Source of the DNA: Psoroptes ovis
Lineage: Eukaryota; Arthropoda; Arachnida; Sarcoptiformes; Psoroptidae
Assembly: GCA_002943765.1 (NCBI GenBank)
Contig: PQWQ01000002.1
Location: 248,001 to 312,000, forward strand
Direction of reading: 5' to 3'
Length of the DNA: 64,000 nt
The notes below the pieces were generated by a model, which did no database searches, was not told the origin of the DNA, and saw only the letters and a program-made list of their open reading frames with translations. Shown piece after piece: positions 11,611 to 22,390 of this stretch. Every line of letters begins with the position of its first letter. The first letter of the stretch is position 1. The translations under genes and the position numbers were made by a program.

Positions 11611-12937
11611 TTATTTCATTATTAGAAAAAACAGGGTACCAATATTGTAGAATACGTTCAAATATGTTTTTCTCATGATAATCATATCGTTTTCCAGGGT
11701 GAAGCTGATTGGATTTTGCATATCGATTCCATTCAATGAATTCAACTGAAACGAAAAAATACAAAATTATTTAATCTGGTACTTGATTCATTAAAAAAAA
11801 TATCACCTTATAAAATATTCTCCATGAAATCAATTTTTTTTCTAATAATCTAATCAAATACTTTTGATTTAGTGTGTGAAATCGACAATTATTTGAACTG
11901 TTCAAAGAACAACCATGTATCAATGATGTCAATAAAATTGAGTGAGCAATGAGTAGAGTTGAATATAAGAAATGATAATAATCTGTGACATCATCAGCTA
12001 TAAATATTATGTAAATCATATAGGATATTATCATAGTGAAAAAAGTCATCAATATGCTTGTTAGTCGTTTAATTTGTTGATTGATTACAATGATTTGTTT
12101 TATAATGTAAAATTGTTCGAAGATCAATCTGTAATATCGGACATTCATCAATGATAATGTTATTACTTTATTCATCCTCGTTAAATGAATCAATTGAATA
12201 TGAAATTTCAAATGCTTCAATACTAATTTCTGTTTCAAATCAATATAATGATAAATGCAAAATAATAAACAGGGTGAATAATATATTGCTGAGCAAATAT
12301 ATATGCACCAAAGACCATAATACAAATCCCAGAAAATTGTCCATTCAATTGATTTTCTCCATAATCTATAAATGAAAGTCAGCACGATAGCTAAAACAAT
12401 TGATATCGATGTGATGAAAATGTAAATAATGTTCATTGATGAGAATAAATTTTGCTGAAATTTTCTCAATTTTTTTCTATCATTTTTGTTCAATATGAAA
12501 TTATTATGAGTGTTGTTAATAATTGCTTCATTATTATCATTCAAATGAAAAATGACGAGATAGTCAAAATCCCTCAATTTTCGATGATAAACAAAAATCA
12601 TTTGTAAAACATGATTAGTAGACCATAATATACAAGTTGTTAGAATGAATTTCATATGCATTCCTGGTACATATTCACGAATATGCGAACAAAATTTGTT
12701 TTCAACACAAAATTGAAAATTTAAAATGTTCAATAAACATATGATGCCAAAAATTGTTGTTATGATGGTTGGAAAAATTATAAAACAAAATGAATTATCA
12801 ATATAACATTCATTATAATTATTTCGACGTTTTCGGAAATCTTCATCATCGAAAAATTCTGGCCATCGTTCACAAATAAAATTGTCGATATAACTTGTGG
12901 GAAAAAAGAATGCAAGAGATTTTTGAAACAATCTCAT
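11611..12937 (-). CDS. GRL8: gustatory-receptor-like 7TM protein, intact, one intron
   Basis: Exon 1 (11807-12937) fuses the equivalents of exons 1 and 2. Exon 2 (11611-11745) fuses exons 3 and 4 and reads LNSLNGIDMQNPISFTLEN...VFYNIGTLFFLIMK, stop. The product is 421 aa. I chose the ATG at 12937 (MRLFQKSLAFFFP) because GRL9 has an in-frame stop just upstream of the same residue; an ATG at 12958 is also possible. TMs include IFPTIITTIFGIICLLNIL, TCILWSTNHVLQMIFVY, IYIFITSISIVLAIVLTFIY, YICSAIYYSPCLLFCIYHY, SILMTFFTMIISYMIYIIF and a final VFYNIGTLFFLIM. In the last exon a different, longer open frame overlaps the true one. Only the frame given here keeps the hydrophobic TM7 conserved in GRL9, 10 and 12. 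Confidence 0.75.
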
Positions 12938-13724
12938 TTTCTCTATGAAATTAAACATTGAACAATGCTCATTGATCTCATCAATTTCAAAGTGATCATT
13001 CAAGGAAGAATGTCAAAAAAATGGAAATCATTTCTGCTTAAACAATCACTGAGAAATTTTTATTGTTGTTTTTGCATTTGAAAAAAGCAGAATTTCTATT
13101 TTTGACTCAATTATAAATTGATTGTAGAATATATGAAAGAAAAAATCGAAAATGTAAAATCAGTCATATGAATGATCAATATGTGAATCAATTTCAGCAA
13201 ATTTCAGTGACAGAACTTTTCAAATTTTTTACTGCATTTTTGCATGCATTTTCATTGCATGTAGATAATCAACTTTGAAATCAAAGAAATAGAAACGTTT
13301 CAATGAAATGAAATCAATCGATTTGAATGCTATTATCATTTTTAAATTGAGATCAATATTTGAAAAGGATCTCCTTTCTTAGAAAAAAAAAACCTTTTTC
13401 TTCAATTATATCGATGATTTATCTGATTTGAAAATTTAATTATCTATGGCCTTAATAATAATTTAGATTGGTGCATTCTCGTGCATAAGATGGCAATTAA
13501 AAGAACAAATTCATCTTAATGATGATGGTAGAAATCTTTGTTCAATTACTTTGTTTTTGCTAAGCAAAAATCATTAAAGCAATAGGTGTGCAAAACAGTA
13601 TTTTTCATTTTTTATTCTTCAAATTAAGACTAATGTTCATTACATTTATCAATGCGAAAGTAGTCCTTTAAATTGATTAAAATATACTGGTAAAAATTCT
13701 AAATGTCACAATATTGATATTCAT
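12938..13724. other. Intergenic between GRL8 and GRL9
   Basis: AT-rich spacer of about 790 bp. It resembles 15051-15877 in places (for example attgtagaatatatga and gtgcataagatggcaatt versus gtgcatatgtaacaattt), so it was probably duplicated with the genes. No gene is seen. Confidence 0.5.
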
Positions 13725-15050
13725 TCATTTGATGATAAGAAAAAACATGGTGCTTATATTGTAGAACACGTTTAAGAATGTTTTTTCTCGTGATAACCAA
13801 TTCGTTTTCCAACGTAAAACTGATTGGCTTTTGCATATCGATTCCATTCAACGAATTCAACTGAAATGAAAAATTAAAATTATTCAATTCTAATATAAAC
13901 TGAAAACACATCATTCTAACCTTATAGAATCTTCTCCATGAAATCAAATTTTTTTCTTTTGATTTGATCAAATAACTTCGATTCAATGCATGAAATTGAC
14001 AATTATTCGAGCTGTTCAAAGAACAGCCATACATCAATGATGATAATAAAATTGAGTGAGCAATGAATAGATTTGAATATAAGAATTGATAATAATCTGT
14101 GACATCATCAGCTATGAATATTATGAAAATCATGTACGATATTAACATTGTATAGGAGGTCATCAATATACTTGTTAGATGTTTAATTTGTTGATTGATG
14201 ACAATGATTTGTTTTATAATATAAAATTGTTTGATTATCAATCTATAATATCGAACATTCATCAATGATAATTTAAATACTCTTTTCATTCTGGTCGAAT
14301 GAATCAATCGATCATGAAATTTTAAATGCTTCAATACTAATTTCTGTTTCAAATCGATATAATGATAAATGCAAAATAATAAACAGGGTGAATAATATAC
14401 TGCTGTACAAACATGTATGCACCAAAGAGCGTAAAAAGAATTCCAGAAAATTGTCCATTGAATTGATTTTCTCCATAATCTATAAATGAAAGTTAGCACA
14501 ATACCCAAAAAAATTGATATCAATGTTATGAAAATGTAAATAATGTTCATTGATGAGAATAAATTTTGCTGAAATCCTTTTAATTTTTTTCTTTCACGTT
14601 TGTTCAATACAAAATTGTTATGAGTGTTGTTGATAATTGCTTCATTATTATCATTCAAATGAAAAATGACCAGATAGTCGAAATCCCTCACTTTTCGATG
14701 ATAAACAAAAATCATTTGTAAAAAATGATTGAAAGACATACTATACAAGTTACTAGAATGAAATTTCCATTATCTACTGGCATATATTCTCGAAGATGCG
14801 AACAAAATTTATTTTCGGTACAAAATTTCAATTCTAAAATATTCATCAAACATATGATGCTAAACATTGATGTTGTTATTGCTGGAAAAATCAGAAAAGT
14901 AAATGACTGTTCGATATAACATTCATTATAATTATTTCGACGATTTTTAAAATCTTCTTCATCGAAAAATTCTGGCCATCGTTCACAAATAAAATTGTCG
15001 ATATAACATGTTGGAAAAAAGAATGCATAAGATTTTTGAAACAATCTCAT
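13725..15050 (-). pseudogene. GRL9: receptor gene with two single-base frameshifts
   Basis: The layout equals GRL8: a large exon 13921-15050 and a small exon 13725-13860. Near 14737 one base is missing. Where GRL8 and GRL10 read (I/T)LW-S with a TGG codon, this copy has TG, so the frame opened at MRLFQKSYAFFFP breaks at VTCIV and resumes one frame over at FNHFLQMIFVYHRK. In the small exon a run of six A (13775-13780) replaces the five A of GRL8, which shifts out the conserved FLNVFYNI-T-FFLIIK end. Otherwise it aligns along its full length with GRL8. Both lesions are single-base, one in a homopolymer, so sequencing or assembly error is a real alternative to pseudogenisation. Confidence 0.75.
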
Positions 15051-15877
15051 TTTTGCCTATTTTATTTCGTATTCACATAAAACACAAAGTTCGATCTTCT
15101 CAGTTTGAAAGTGATCAAGAGAATGATGGAAAAATCACTTTTACAAAAATATTATTGGTTTTGAAGAAAACACAATTACTTATTGTGTCTGAATTCTAAA
15201 TTGATTGTATAATATATACGAGAGAAGATCGAAAATTGAATCAATAAAAAATAATTAAATTTTTTTCAAAAATTTATTTTTCTTTCAAATTTAAAAAATA
15301 TCATGCAAAAATATTCCACTAAATTCATACTGCGTGACAAAATTTTCTAAATTTTAACTGTAATTTTCCAAGCATTTTTTGGATGAACTTGTCGATTCAT
15401 GAAATGAAGAGACGCTTCAATGGTTGAAAATCAATCGATTTCATCACCATTTTGAACTTAAAAATGAATAATATTAAGTGAAAAAAATATGGAATTTCCC
15501 TGAAAAAAATTTTCAATTATCTTGATGATTTGACTGGCTTGAAAATTGATTGTTTATGGTGTGCATAATAATTATGATTTGTGCATTTTTAGTGCATATG
15601 TAACAATTTGACAATAAAAAATCTGTGGTATCCATCACTCTGTTTTGTGTCTATGTCTTGTAATGTCATAAAACTTTTCAAATTTTTGACTAATTACTAA
15701 ATACTGTTCAAATAATGATTGTTAACATTTATAAATCGATTCTGATTCTAATAACTATTGAAGATTTTCTATAGAATTCATAATCACATTCAGTGAATTT
15801 ATCAATGTTAGAAATGTATGGTTGAAATTCATTTAATTCCCTAGTAAAAATTTGAAAATGTCAAAATTCTCTCATAT
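15051..15877. other. Intergenic between GRL9 and GRL10
   Basis: AT-rich spacer partly similar to 12938-13724. Short plus-strand frames here have no motif and lie antisense to receptor flanks. No gene is seen. Confidence 0.5.
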
Positions 15878-17211
15878 TCACTTGATAATGAGAAAAAACA
15901 ATGTTCCTATACTGTATAGAATAGTGATGAATGTTTTTTTAGTTATTGGAAAATTGTTTGACAGCGTAAAACAAATCGGTTGCCGCATAGCCGCTTCATT
16001 CAATGAAATGTACTACACAAAAATGAAAAAAAAAAAAATCAATGTCATGTTGATTTGAAATGATAAATGATATCACATTTTACTTTGTACAGATTTCTCC
16101 ATGAAATCAAACTTTTTTCCATAGATTTAACCAAATAATTATCATTAATTGTATAGAATCGAAGATTATTAGAATTATTCAATGAACAGCCATATATTAA
16201 AAATGATAAAATAGATGCATGTGCAATGGTAATATTCATGAATGCAAAATAATAATAATCTTTAACATCTTCAGCAATGAATATTATGAAAATCAAATAT
16301 GATATTAATGTCGCAAATATTGTCATTATTATGGTTGCTAGATGTTTAATTTGTTGATTGATTACAATGATTTGTTTTATAATATAAAATTGTTTCAACA
16401 TCAATCTGTAATATCGAACATTCATCAATGATAATTTAATCATTTTATTCATTTTGAATGCGTCAATCAATTTATCATGAAATTTTAAATGCTTCAATAC
16501 TACTTTCTGTTTCAAATCAATATAATGATAAGTAGAAAATAATATGAGTGGTGAAAAATATATTGTTGAACAAATATTTGTGCACCAAAGACTAAAATAA
16601 ATAAACCCTGAAATGGTCGATTCAATTGATATTTCCATCATTCTATTCAAAATGATTTGTACAATTCCTATGCCAAGTGCTATCAATAAAATGAAAGTAT
16701 AAATAATTTTGAGTGATAGAAATAAATTTTGCTGAAATTTGTTCACTTTTCTTCTTTCTTGTCTATTTAATATGTAATTATCATGATTATAGTTGATAAT
16801 GGCTTTATTATCATTCAAATGAAAAATGAGTAGATAATCGAAATCCTTCAATTTTCGATGATAAACAAAAATCATTTGTAAAACATGATTACAAGACCAT
16901 AATATAATAGTTGTCAGTACAAAACTACTATTTTCTGCTGGTGTATATCCACGAATATTTGAACAAAAAGTGTTTTCAACACAAAATTCAAATTTCAAAA
17001 AATTCATTAAACTAATGATGCCAAATATAAATGATGAAATAGTCGGTAAGGTTAAAAAACAAAATGAATTATCAATATAACAATCATTATAATTATTTCG
17101 ACGTTTTCGGAAATCTTCATCATCAAAAAATTCTGGCCATCGTTCACAAATAAAATTATCGATATAACATGCTGGAAAAAAGAATGCGAGATTTTTGGGT
17201 AACAAACTCAT
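15878..17211 (-). CDS. GRL10: gustatory-receptor-like 7TM protein, intact
   Basis: Large exon 16084-17211 (376 codons, donor AAA|GTAAAA) and small exon 15878-16012 (44 codons plus stop, acceptor GTGTAG), giving 420 aa. It starts MSLLPKNLAFFFPACYID and ends SIGTLFFLIIK. Hydrophobic segments match GRL8 along the whole length. The small exon carries QPICFTLSNN before TM7. It is the third intact one-intron copy. Only 4 bases separate its ATG from a truncated copia gag (17216-17959), so its native 5'UTR and promoter have been replaced. Expression would have to come from the copia LTR or from cryptic sites. The same ATG also lies inside a longer gag-receptor frame. Confidence 0.75.
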
Positions 17212-17955
17212 TTCTTTCTTCAGCAATCGACAATATTTCTTAATATGTCCAGCTCTCCCGCAATTGTAGCATTTTACGATCGGGCGTTGTTTGTCAAATC
17301 TTTTCTTGGATTTACCTGGCATAGCCAGAACAGCATTATTTAAATCCAAGTCCGCCGATCCCCTTGGTTCATCCATTGCGGCCGTCGATTCGTTGCGACG
17401 ATTTAAACGAGTTTGTTTTCGTAGAACCAAGTCTTCAACTTCAGCAAGCGTAACAGTGATTTTATCTTTGGACATGACTTCGATACCATCAGCAACGCCA
17501 TCATACTCCGGTGGGAGTATAGAAAGTACTTTACGTACTACTGCCTCTTCAGGCAAATCGGCTTTGGCGCTACGTAGTTCGGTCACTATGTTTCTAAGCT
17601 CAACAAAAGAGTTAGAAAGTGATGCACCGAATTTAAAGCTGTAGTATCGGTCCCACAGGCTATTGACGTTGCGTTTTTCTGCTCCACGATAGTAACCGAC
17701 AATTGCGTCATAGTAGGCCTTCGCAGTTGTCAAGGACTCGATGCGTACGTGGTTTTCGTCATCAAGGCTCTGCGATATGATTCGCTTAGCGCGTGCTTCC
17801 AAAGCACGGTACTGATCATCAGCGTCAGCCGGGGGTTCAGCCAAGACGTGACCAAGCACTTGATGTTCTGCCAGGAGGATGTCGATGAACGTCTTCCAGC
17901 GATTAAAGTTGCGGCCATTTAACACCACGATACCGTCCTTCACGTGTGAGCCCAT
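16084..17955 (-). CDS. Chimeric gag-receptor open reading frame
   Basis: From the copia gag ATG at 17955 the frame runs through the whole gag core (UBN2-type region and zinc knuckle CYNCGRAGHIKKYC), then KKEMSLLPKN and GRL10's large exon without a stop: 624 codons. If spliced to 15878-16012 as in GRL10, it would give about 668 aa. The complete LTR at 17960-18227 lies directly upstream in sense and could drive it. Whether it is transcribed or translated cannot be told from sequence. It could equally be a chance in-frame deletion junction or a misassembly. The gag part is identical in translation to the gag of the full copia next door. Confidence 0.5.
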
Positions 17956-17959
17956 AACC
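17216..17959 (-). mobile_element. Truncated second copia copy: primer site and gag only
   Basis: These 744 bp match 21379-22122 at offset 4163 (primer-binding site, gag, zinc knuckle) and stop abruptly after the knuckle. It shares the LTR at 17960-18227 with the full element, giving LTR-gag-pol-LTR-gag(truncated). No third LTR or matching target duplication is present on its left. Confidence 0.85.
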
Positions 17960-18227
17960 TGTAAATAATTTAAACTTGCGGAGCTGTTAGAAAGAAACAA
18001 ACAAAATTATAAATGCGCAGAAGCTGTGGGTATGCTTGCTGTAAACTGCGTTAACCACGCTGCTTAACATTACTTTTATTTATACAATTTATAATTTGAA
18101 AATATTACAGTTTTTAACAAATTTTTAAGAAATTAATTATCATACAATTAATTAATATAATGCGGGGAATATTATGTCAAATTAAAGACAAAACAAAGTA
18201 CAAAATAATTCTATATAAATTCTAACA
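17960..18227 (-). repeat. Copia LTR (3' LTR of the full element)
   Basis: 268 bp, beginning TGTTAGAATT and ending ATTTACA on the minus strand. It differs from the other LTR at one position that I can find (18176 versus 22339). A TATA-like TGTATAAATAAAAG lies mid-LTR. Confidence 0.9.
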
Positions 18228-21200
18228 TTCCCCCCATTTCTTAAAAATTTTGGATATAATTTTTGCTGTTGGGCCTGGTGTTAAAGACTTCGTAAAAACG
18301 TCCGCAATTTGATCTTCGCTGGCAATCCACGATATATCGATTTTGTCTTTGATTGATCGTACATGATGATAACGAATGTCCACATGTCTTAATTTGTTTG
18401 TAATACCAGCAGTACCATTAATTGTGTTCACTGCAGCTTGATTATCACAAAATAATTTACCATTCACATCGATTTGAAATTCTTTCAGCATATTCATAGT
18501 TCCAACAAGAACTTTTGATGTTTCACTCGCAGCGATGTACTCTGCTTCCAATGTACTTGTTGCAATACAATTTTGACGTTTACTATTCCAATCTAATGGG
18601 CCGTTTAACCAAATTAAATATCCCATTGTAGATTTTCGTGATGGTAAATTTCCGCCCCAATCTGCATCTGAGTAACCGGTAATTTCATCAATTTTACCAC
18701 TGTAATAAATACACAAGTCTTTTGTCCATTTCAAATAACGAAACAAGTGCTTAACAGCATTAACATGGACATCTAAAGGATTTTCCAGAAATGCAGATAA
18801 TTTCGATACGGCATAGGCAATATCGGGCCTAGTTTTGACGGATAAATACAGCAATGAACCAATTGCTTCTCGATACGGATACGTTGATTTTTCTCCAGTT
18901 TCATTGTCATTCAATTTGATCGAATAATTCATTGGTGTCTTCACGATCTTGGCATCAGCCATATTAAACTGTTCTAATTTACGTTGTATGTATGACGATT
19001 GACACAACTTGACAATACCATTTTCTCTGTCATACTCATATTGAAAACCAACATATACGTTTGATGTCACAGTTTTGACTTCAAATGATTTACACAAAAC
19101 TGAATACAAATCATTCAAATCTTTCTCATTTGTAGACAATATTATTCCATCATCGACGTAGATGCACAAAAACGTTGAAGATCGTTCAGTAATCGAATAA
19201 TAAATACATGGATCAAAAATAGACTGTTTGAAATTTAATTTTAGTATCACCTCACTAAATCGGTTGTTCCAAGCACGTGGTGATTGCTTCAACCCATACA
19301 GTCCTTTAACCAATTTGAATACACACCCTGAATCATCTTCAAATCCAGGTGGTTGATCCACATATACGTCTTCTTCAAGTATGCCATTCAAAAATGCTGT
19401 GCATACGTCGAACTGTTTTATGAACATTTTCTGTGAAGCAGCAATTGCAAACATCAATCTGATTGAATCATTTCTAGCTACAGGTGCGTATGTTTCACTG
19501 AAGCTATCATATCGTTGTTTGTTACCTAGAGCCACAAGCCTGGCTCGGTATCTTCCGTCATCTTTAATTCGATAAACCCACTTCAATCCGATGACGTGTT
19601 GGTTATTTCGCTGAACTGGTATCCAAGTATTGTTTTTGTTGATATTTTCTATTTCTTCGTTCATGGCTTCAAGCCATTTATCACTATCAACACAGTTCAC
19701 TGCTTCACTATATGTTGAAGGTTCAGACATGGCACTTAAACATATCACATTTGATGATCTCAACGAGTTGATTCTTTCAATATTACGTTCATACTGTTTG
19801 TTTTTGGTGCCTAACGGTCTGCCCTTTGATTTCGGGCTTTTCACAATTAATGTTGATTCATCATCAGTTGTATCAAAGAACATATCATCATGAAATTCAC
19901 TAAAAATCATTTCGTTTTGGTCACTTTTGTCACTTTTCACTATCACATGATCATCATTACACATTGTTGTTTTCATCAGTGAACATTTAACTTCTTCAAT
20001 AAATTTAACAGATGATACTCGTTGGATGCATCGTTGACGAGGATTATACACACGATAAATTGATGTTGATTCTTCATATCCAACAAGGTACACATCACAT
20101 GTTTTTGATTCGAATTTACGATGATGACTTTTCACTAGTGCTTTGCCACAGGACCCGATGATTCTCAAATGACCTATTGAAGGTTTCCGACCGTGCCACT
20201 TCTCATATGGGGTAACACCATCGCTACTACAAATGCGATTAAACAAATATGCGGTCGTATTGACCATTTCATCCCATAAATAATACGGTAATCTGGCAGA
20301 CAGTCGTATGGTCCGGGCGTGATCATTCAAATTTCTTATTTCACGTTCAGCAAAGCCGTTCTGTTGAGGTGTGTACGGAACACTTGTCTCATGTTTGATG
20401 CCTTTCATTCTCATAAAGTCGGCCATTTGTTCATTCACAAATTCTGTTCCGTTGTCTGAACGTAGCACTAGAATATCGTGACCAGTTTCAATCTTTGTTT
20501 CACTGTAACACAATTTAAATTTGACAATCACTTCACTTTTGTTTTTCATGAAATACACTTTTCTATAAGAGCTGAATTCGTCTTTAAAAATCACATAATA
20601 ACGATTGCGATGAATTGATTCGTCGATTGGTCCACACACATCGGCATGCAAAATTTGGCCGGATTCACATACACGTTTCACAGATTTAGAAGGATGAGTT
20701 GTTTCAGTCAGTTTGCCTTCGATGCACGATGAACACATTGTATAACCATCTTCTAAACTAGTCGGTATGTCGAGAACACTTTGTTTTGTTGACATTTCAC
20801 GAATGCGATCACAATTAATATGTCCTAACCTTTCATGCAACAAACTTAACGATGGTTTTGTCACAAAATTAACACATGATTTATCAACTCTCACACAACA
20901 CTTGTACAAATTACGAAGTTCATGACCCTTCTCGCCATATATGATTGGTCGGTCATCTTTATATATCACTAGATGTTTCTTCATACCACCAAAGCTAATG
21001 CCGTCTTTATCGGTGATCTTCCCAAGTGAAATTAGATTATAAAGACTACTCGGCATAAATAAAACGTTCGTAAGTGTTACACCAGTCCATGATGAACCAT
21101 TAAAGAATTTGCACTGAATAGTGCCGATACCACGAGGACTGTCGGATGATGAAACTTCGTTGTATCCACTTACGGCAAAAGCACGAGCGTCATCTTCACT

Positions 21201-22118
21201 TGTAAACAATTGTAAATCACAAAATAAATCTTTGTTGTTGCATATGCTTTCAGATGCACCGGTGTCGATCCAAAACACGGCATCGTCACGTGATAATTGT
21301 GGTAGAACACAGGCGAGAGCAACGTTGGTGTTGTGATGATGGTTAGCTCTGTTGATCGCATCGTTGTTTCGTGGACCATTCTTCAGCAATCGACAATATT
21401 TCTTAATATGTCCAGCTCTCCCGCAATTGTAGCATTTTACGATCGGGCGTTGTTTGTCAAATCTTTTCTTGGATTTACCTGGCATAGCCAGAACAGCATT
21501 ATTTAAATCCAAGTCCGCCGATCCCCTTGGTTCATCCATTGCGGCCGTCGATTCGTTGCGACGATTTAAACGAGTTTGTTTTCGTAGAACCAAGTCTTCA
21601 ACTTCAGCAAGCGTAACAGTGATTTTATCTTTGGACATGACTTCGATACCATCAGCAACGCCATCATACTCCGGTGGGAGTATAGAAAGTACTTTACGTA
21701 CTACTGCCTCTTCAGGCAAATCGGCTTTGGCGCTACGTAGTTCGGTCACTATGTTTCTAAGCTCAACAAAAGAGTTAGAAAGTGATGCACCGAATTTAAA
21801 GCTGTAGTATCGGTCCCACAGGCTATTGACGTTGCGTTTTTCTGCTCCACGATAGTAACCGACAATTGCGTCATAGTAGGCCTTCGCAGTTGTCAAGGAC
21901 TCGATGCGTACGTGGTTTTCGTCATCAAGGCTCTGCGATATGATTCGCTTAGCGCGTGCTTCCAAAGCACGGTACTGATCATCAGCGTCAGCCGGGGGTT
22001 CAGCCAAGACGTGACCAAGCACTTGATGTTCTGCCAGGAGGATGTCGATGAACGTCTTCCAGCGATTAAAGTTGCGGCCATTTAACACCACGATACCGTC
22101 CTTCACGTGTGAGCCCAT
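18222..22118 (-). CDS. Copia Gag-Pol polyprotein
   Basis: 1,298 aa from an ATG that lies within the primer-binding site (22118); an in-frame start further up in the LTR is less likely. In order: gag core; zinc knuckle CYNCGRAGHIKKYC; aspartic protease with WIDTGASES; GAG-pre-integrase zinc site (HERLGH...CSSC); integrase with HADVCGP, LRSDNGTEF and NGFAERE giving the D-D-E triad; reverse transcriptase with FDVCTAFLNG and YVDDGI; RNase H with YSDADWGG, TLEAEYIA and CDNQAA. All key residues are present and there is no internal stop. It would package, reverse-transcribe and integrate the element's RNA. The stop codon TAG lies inside the 3' LTR (TGT TAG), so the polypurine tract is also coding. 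Confidence 0.95.
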   Translation of the reverse strand: MGSHVKDGIVVLNGRNFNRWKTFIDILLAEHQVLGHVLAEPPADADDQYRALEARAKRIISQSLDDENHVRIESLTTAKAYYDAIVGYYRGAEKRNVNSLWDRYYSFKFGASLSNSFVELRNIVTELRSAKADLPEEAVVRKVLSILPPEYDGVADGIEVMSKDKITVTLAEVEDLVLRKQTRLNRRNESTAAMDEPRGSADLDLNNAVLAMPGKSKKRFDKQRPIVKCYNCGRAGHIKKYCRLLKNGPRNNDAINRANHHHNTNVALACVLPQLSRDDAVFWIDTGASESICNNKDLFCDLQLFTSEDDARAFAVSGYNEVSSSDSPRGIGTIQCKFFNGSSWTGVTLTNVLFMPSSLYNLISLGKITDKDGISFGGMKKHLVIYKDDRPIIYGEKGHELRNLYKCCVRVDKSCVNFVTKPSLSLLHERLGHINCDRIREMSTKQSVLDIPTSLEDGYTMCSSCIEGKLTETTHPSKSVKRVCESGQILHADVCGPIDESIHRNRYYVIFKDEFSSYRKVYFMKNKSEVIVKFKLCYSETKIETGHDILVLRSDNGTEFVNEQMADFMRMKGIKHETSVPYTPQQNGFAEREIRNLNDHARTIRLSARLPYYLWDEMVNTTAYLFNRICSSDGVTPYEKWHGRKPSIGHLRIIGSCGKALVKSHHRKFESKTCDVYLVGYEESTSIYRVYNPRQRCIQRVSSVKFIEEVKCSLMKTTMCNDDHVIVKSDKSDQNEMIFSEFHDDMFFDTTDDESTLIVKSPKSKGRPLGTKNKQYERNIERINSLRSSNVICLSAMSEPSTYSEAVNCVDSDKWLEAMNEEIENINKNNTWIPVQRNNQHVIGLKWVYRIKDDGRYRARLVALGNKQRYDSFSETYAPVARNDSIRLMFAIAASQKMFIKQFDVCTAFLNGILEEDVYVDQPPGFEDDSGCVFKLVKGLYGLKQSPRAWNNRFSEVILKLNFKQSIFDPCIYYSITERSSTFLCIYVDDGIILSTNEKDLNDLYSVLCKSFEVKTVTSNVYVGFQYEYDRENGIVKLCQSSYIQRKLEQFNMADAKIVKTPMNYSIKLNDNETGEKSTYPYREAIGSLLYLSVKTRPDIAYAVSKLSAFLENPLDVHVNAVKHLFRYLKWTKDLCIYYSGKIDEITGYSDADWGGNLPSRKSTMGYLIWLNGPLDWNSKRQNCIATSTLEAEYIAASETSKVLVGTMNMLKEFQIDVNGKLFCDNQAAVNTINGTAGITNKLRHVDIRYHHVRSIKDKIDISWIASEDQIADVFTKSLTPGPTAKIISKIFKKWGEC
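18228..18240 (-). other. Copia polypurine tract
   Basis: GAAATGGGGGGAA on the minus strand, immediately before the 3' LTR. It would prime plus-strand synthesis. It overlaps the last codons of pol. Confidence 0.85.
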
Positions 22119-22122
22119 AACC
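22108..22122 (-). other. Copia primer-binding site (half tRNA-iMet type)
   Basis: GGTTATGGGCTCAC begins directly after the LTR's ACA end. It resembles the site used by Drosophila copia, which pairs with the anticodon-loop end of a cleaved initiator-tRNA half (GGTTATGGGCCCAG), with a mismatch. A second copy is at 17945-17959. Confidence 0.75.
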
Positions 22123-22390
22123 TGTAAATAATTTAAACTTGCGGAGCTGTTAGAAAGAAACAAACAAAATTATAAATGCGCAGAAGCTGTGGGTATGCTT
22201 GCTGTAAACTGCGTTAACCACGCTGCTTAACATTACTTTTATTTATACAATTTATAATTTGAAAATATTACAGTTTTTAACAAATTTTTAAGAAATTAAT
22301 TATCATACAATTAATTAATATAATGCGGGGAATATTATATCAAATTAAAGACAAAACAAAGTACAAAATAATTCTATATAAATTCTAACA
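22123..22390 (-). repeat. Copia LTR (5' LTR)
   Basis: 268 bp, TG...CA, transcription start side of the element on the minus strand. One base differs from the 3' LTR. It abuts receptor GRL11 at 22391. Confidence 0.9.

Larger units (their letters stand above)
17960..22390 (-). mobile_element. Full-length Ty1/copia retrotransposon
   Basis: 4,431 bp on the minus strand, with two 268-bp TG...CA LTRs, a primer-binding site, a single open gag-pol and a polypurine tract. One difference between the LTRs and an open frame point to a very recent insertion and probable competence. The right flank is receptor GRL11, cut mid-exon. The left side continues into a truncated tandem copy, so the usual 5-bp target duplication cannot be seen. 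The domain order PR-IN-RT-RH is diagnostic of copia. No env-like frame is present. Confidence 0.95.

Noticed and set aside
11582..11764. Longer open frame over GRL8's last exon (VEFIEWNRYAKSNQ...)
   Set aside because: The alternative frame preserves GFTL/SFTL-N and the hydrophobic TM7 end shared with GRL9, 10 and 12. The longer frame does not.
17291..17644. Plus-strand 117-codon frame, repeated at 21454-21807
   Set aside because: It lies antisense to the conserved copia gag and is duplicated only because gag is. It is a shadow frame.
18222..22118. Endogenous retrovirus
   Set aside because: The domain order is PR-IN-RT-RH with no env, so it is a copia retrotransposon.
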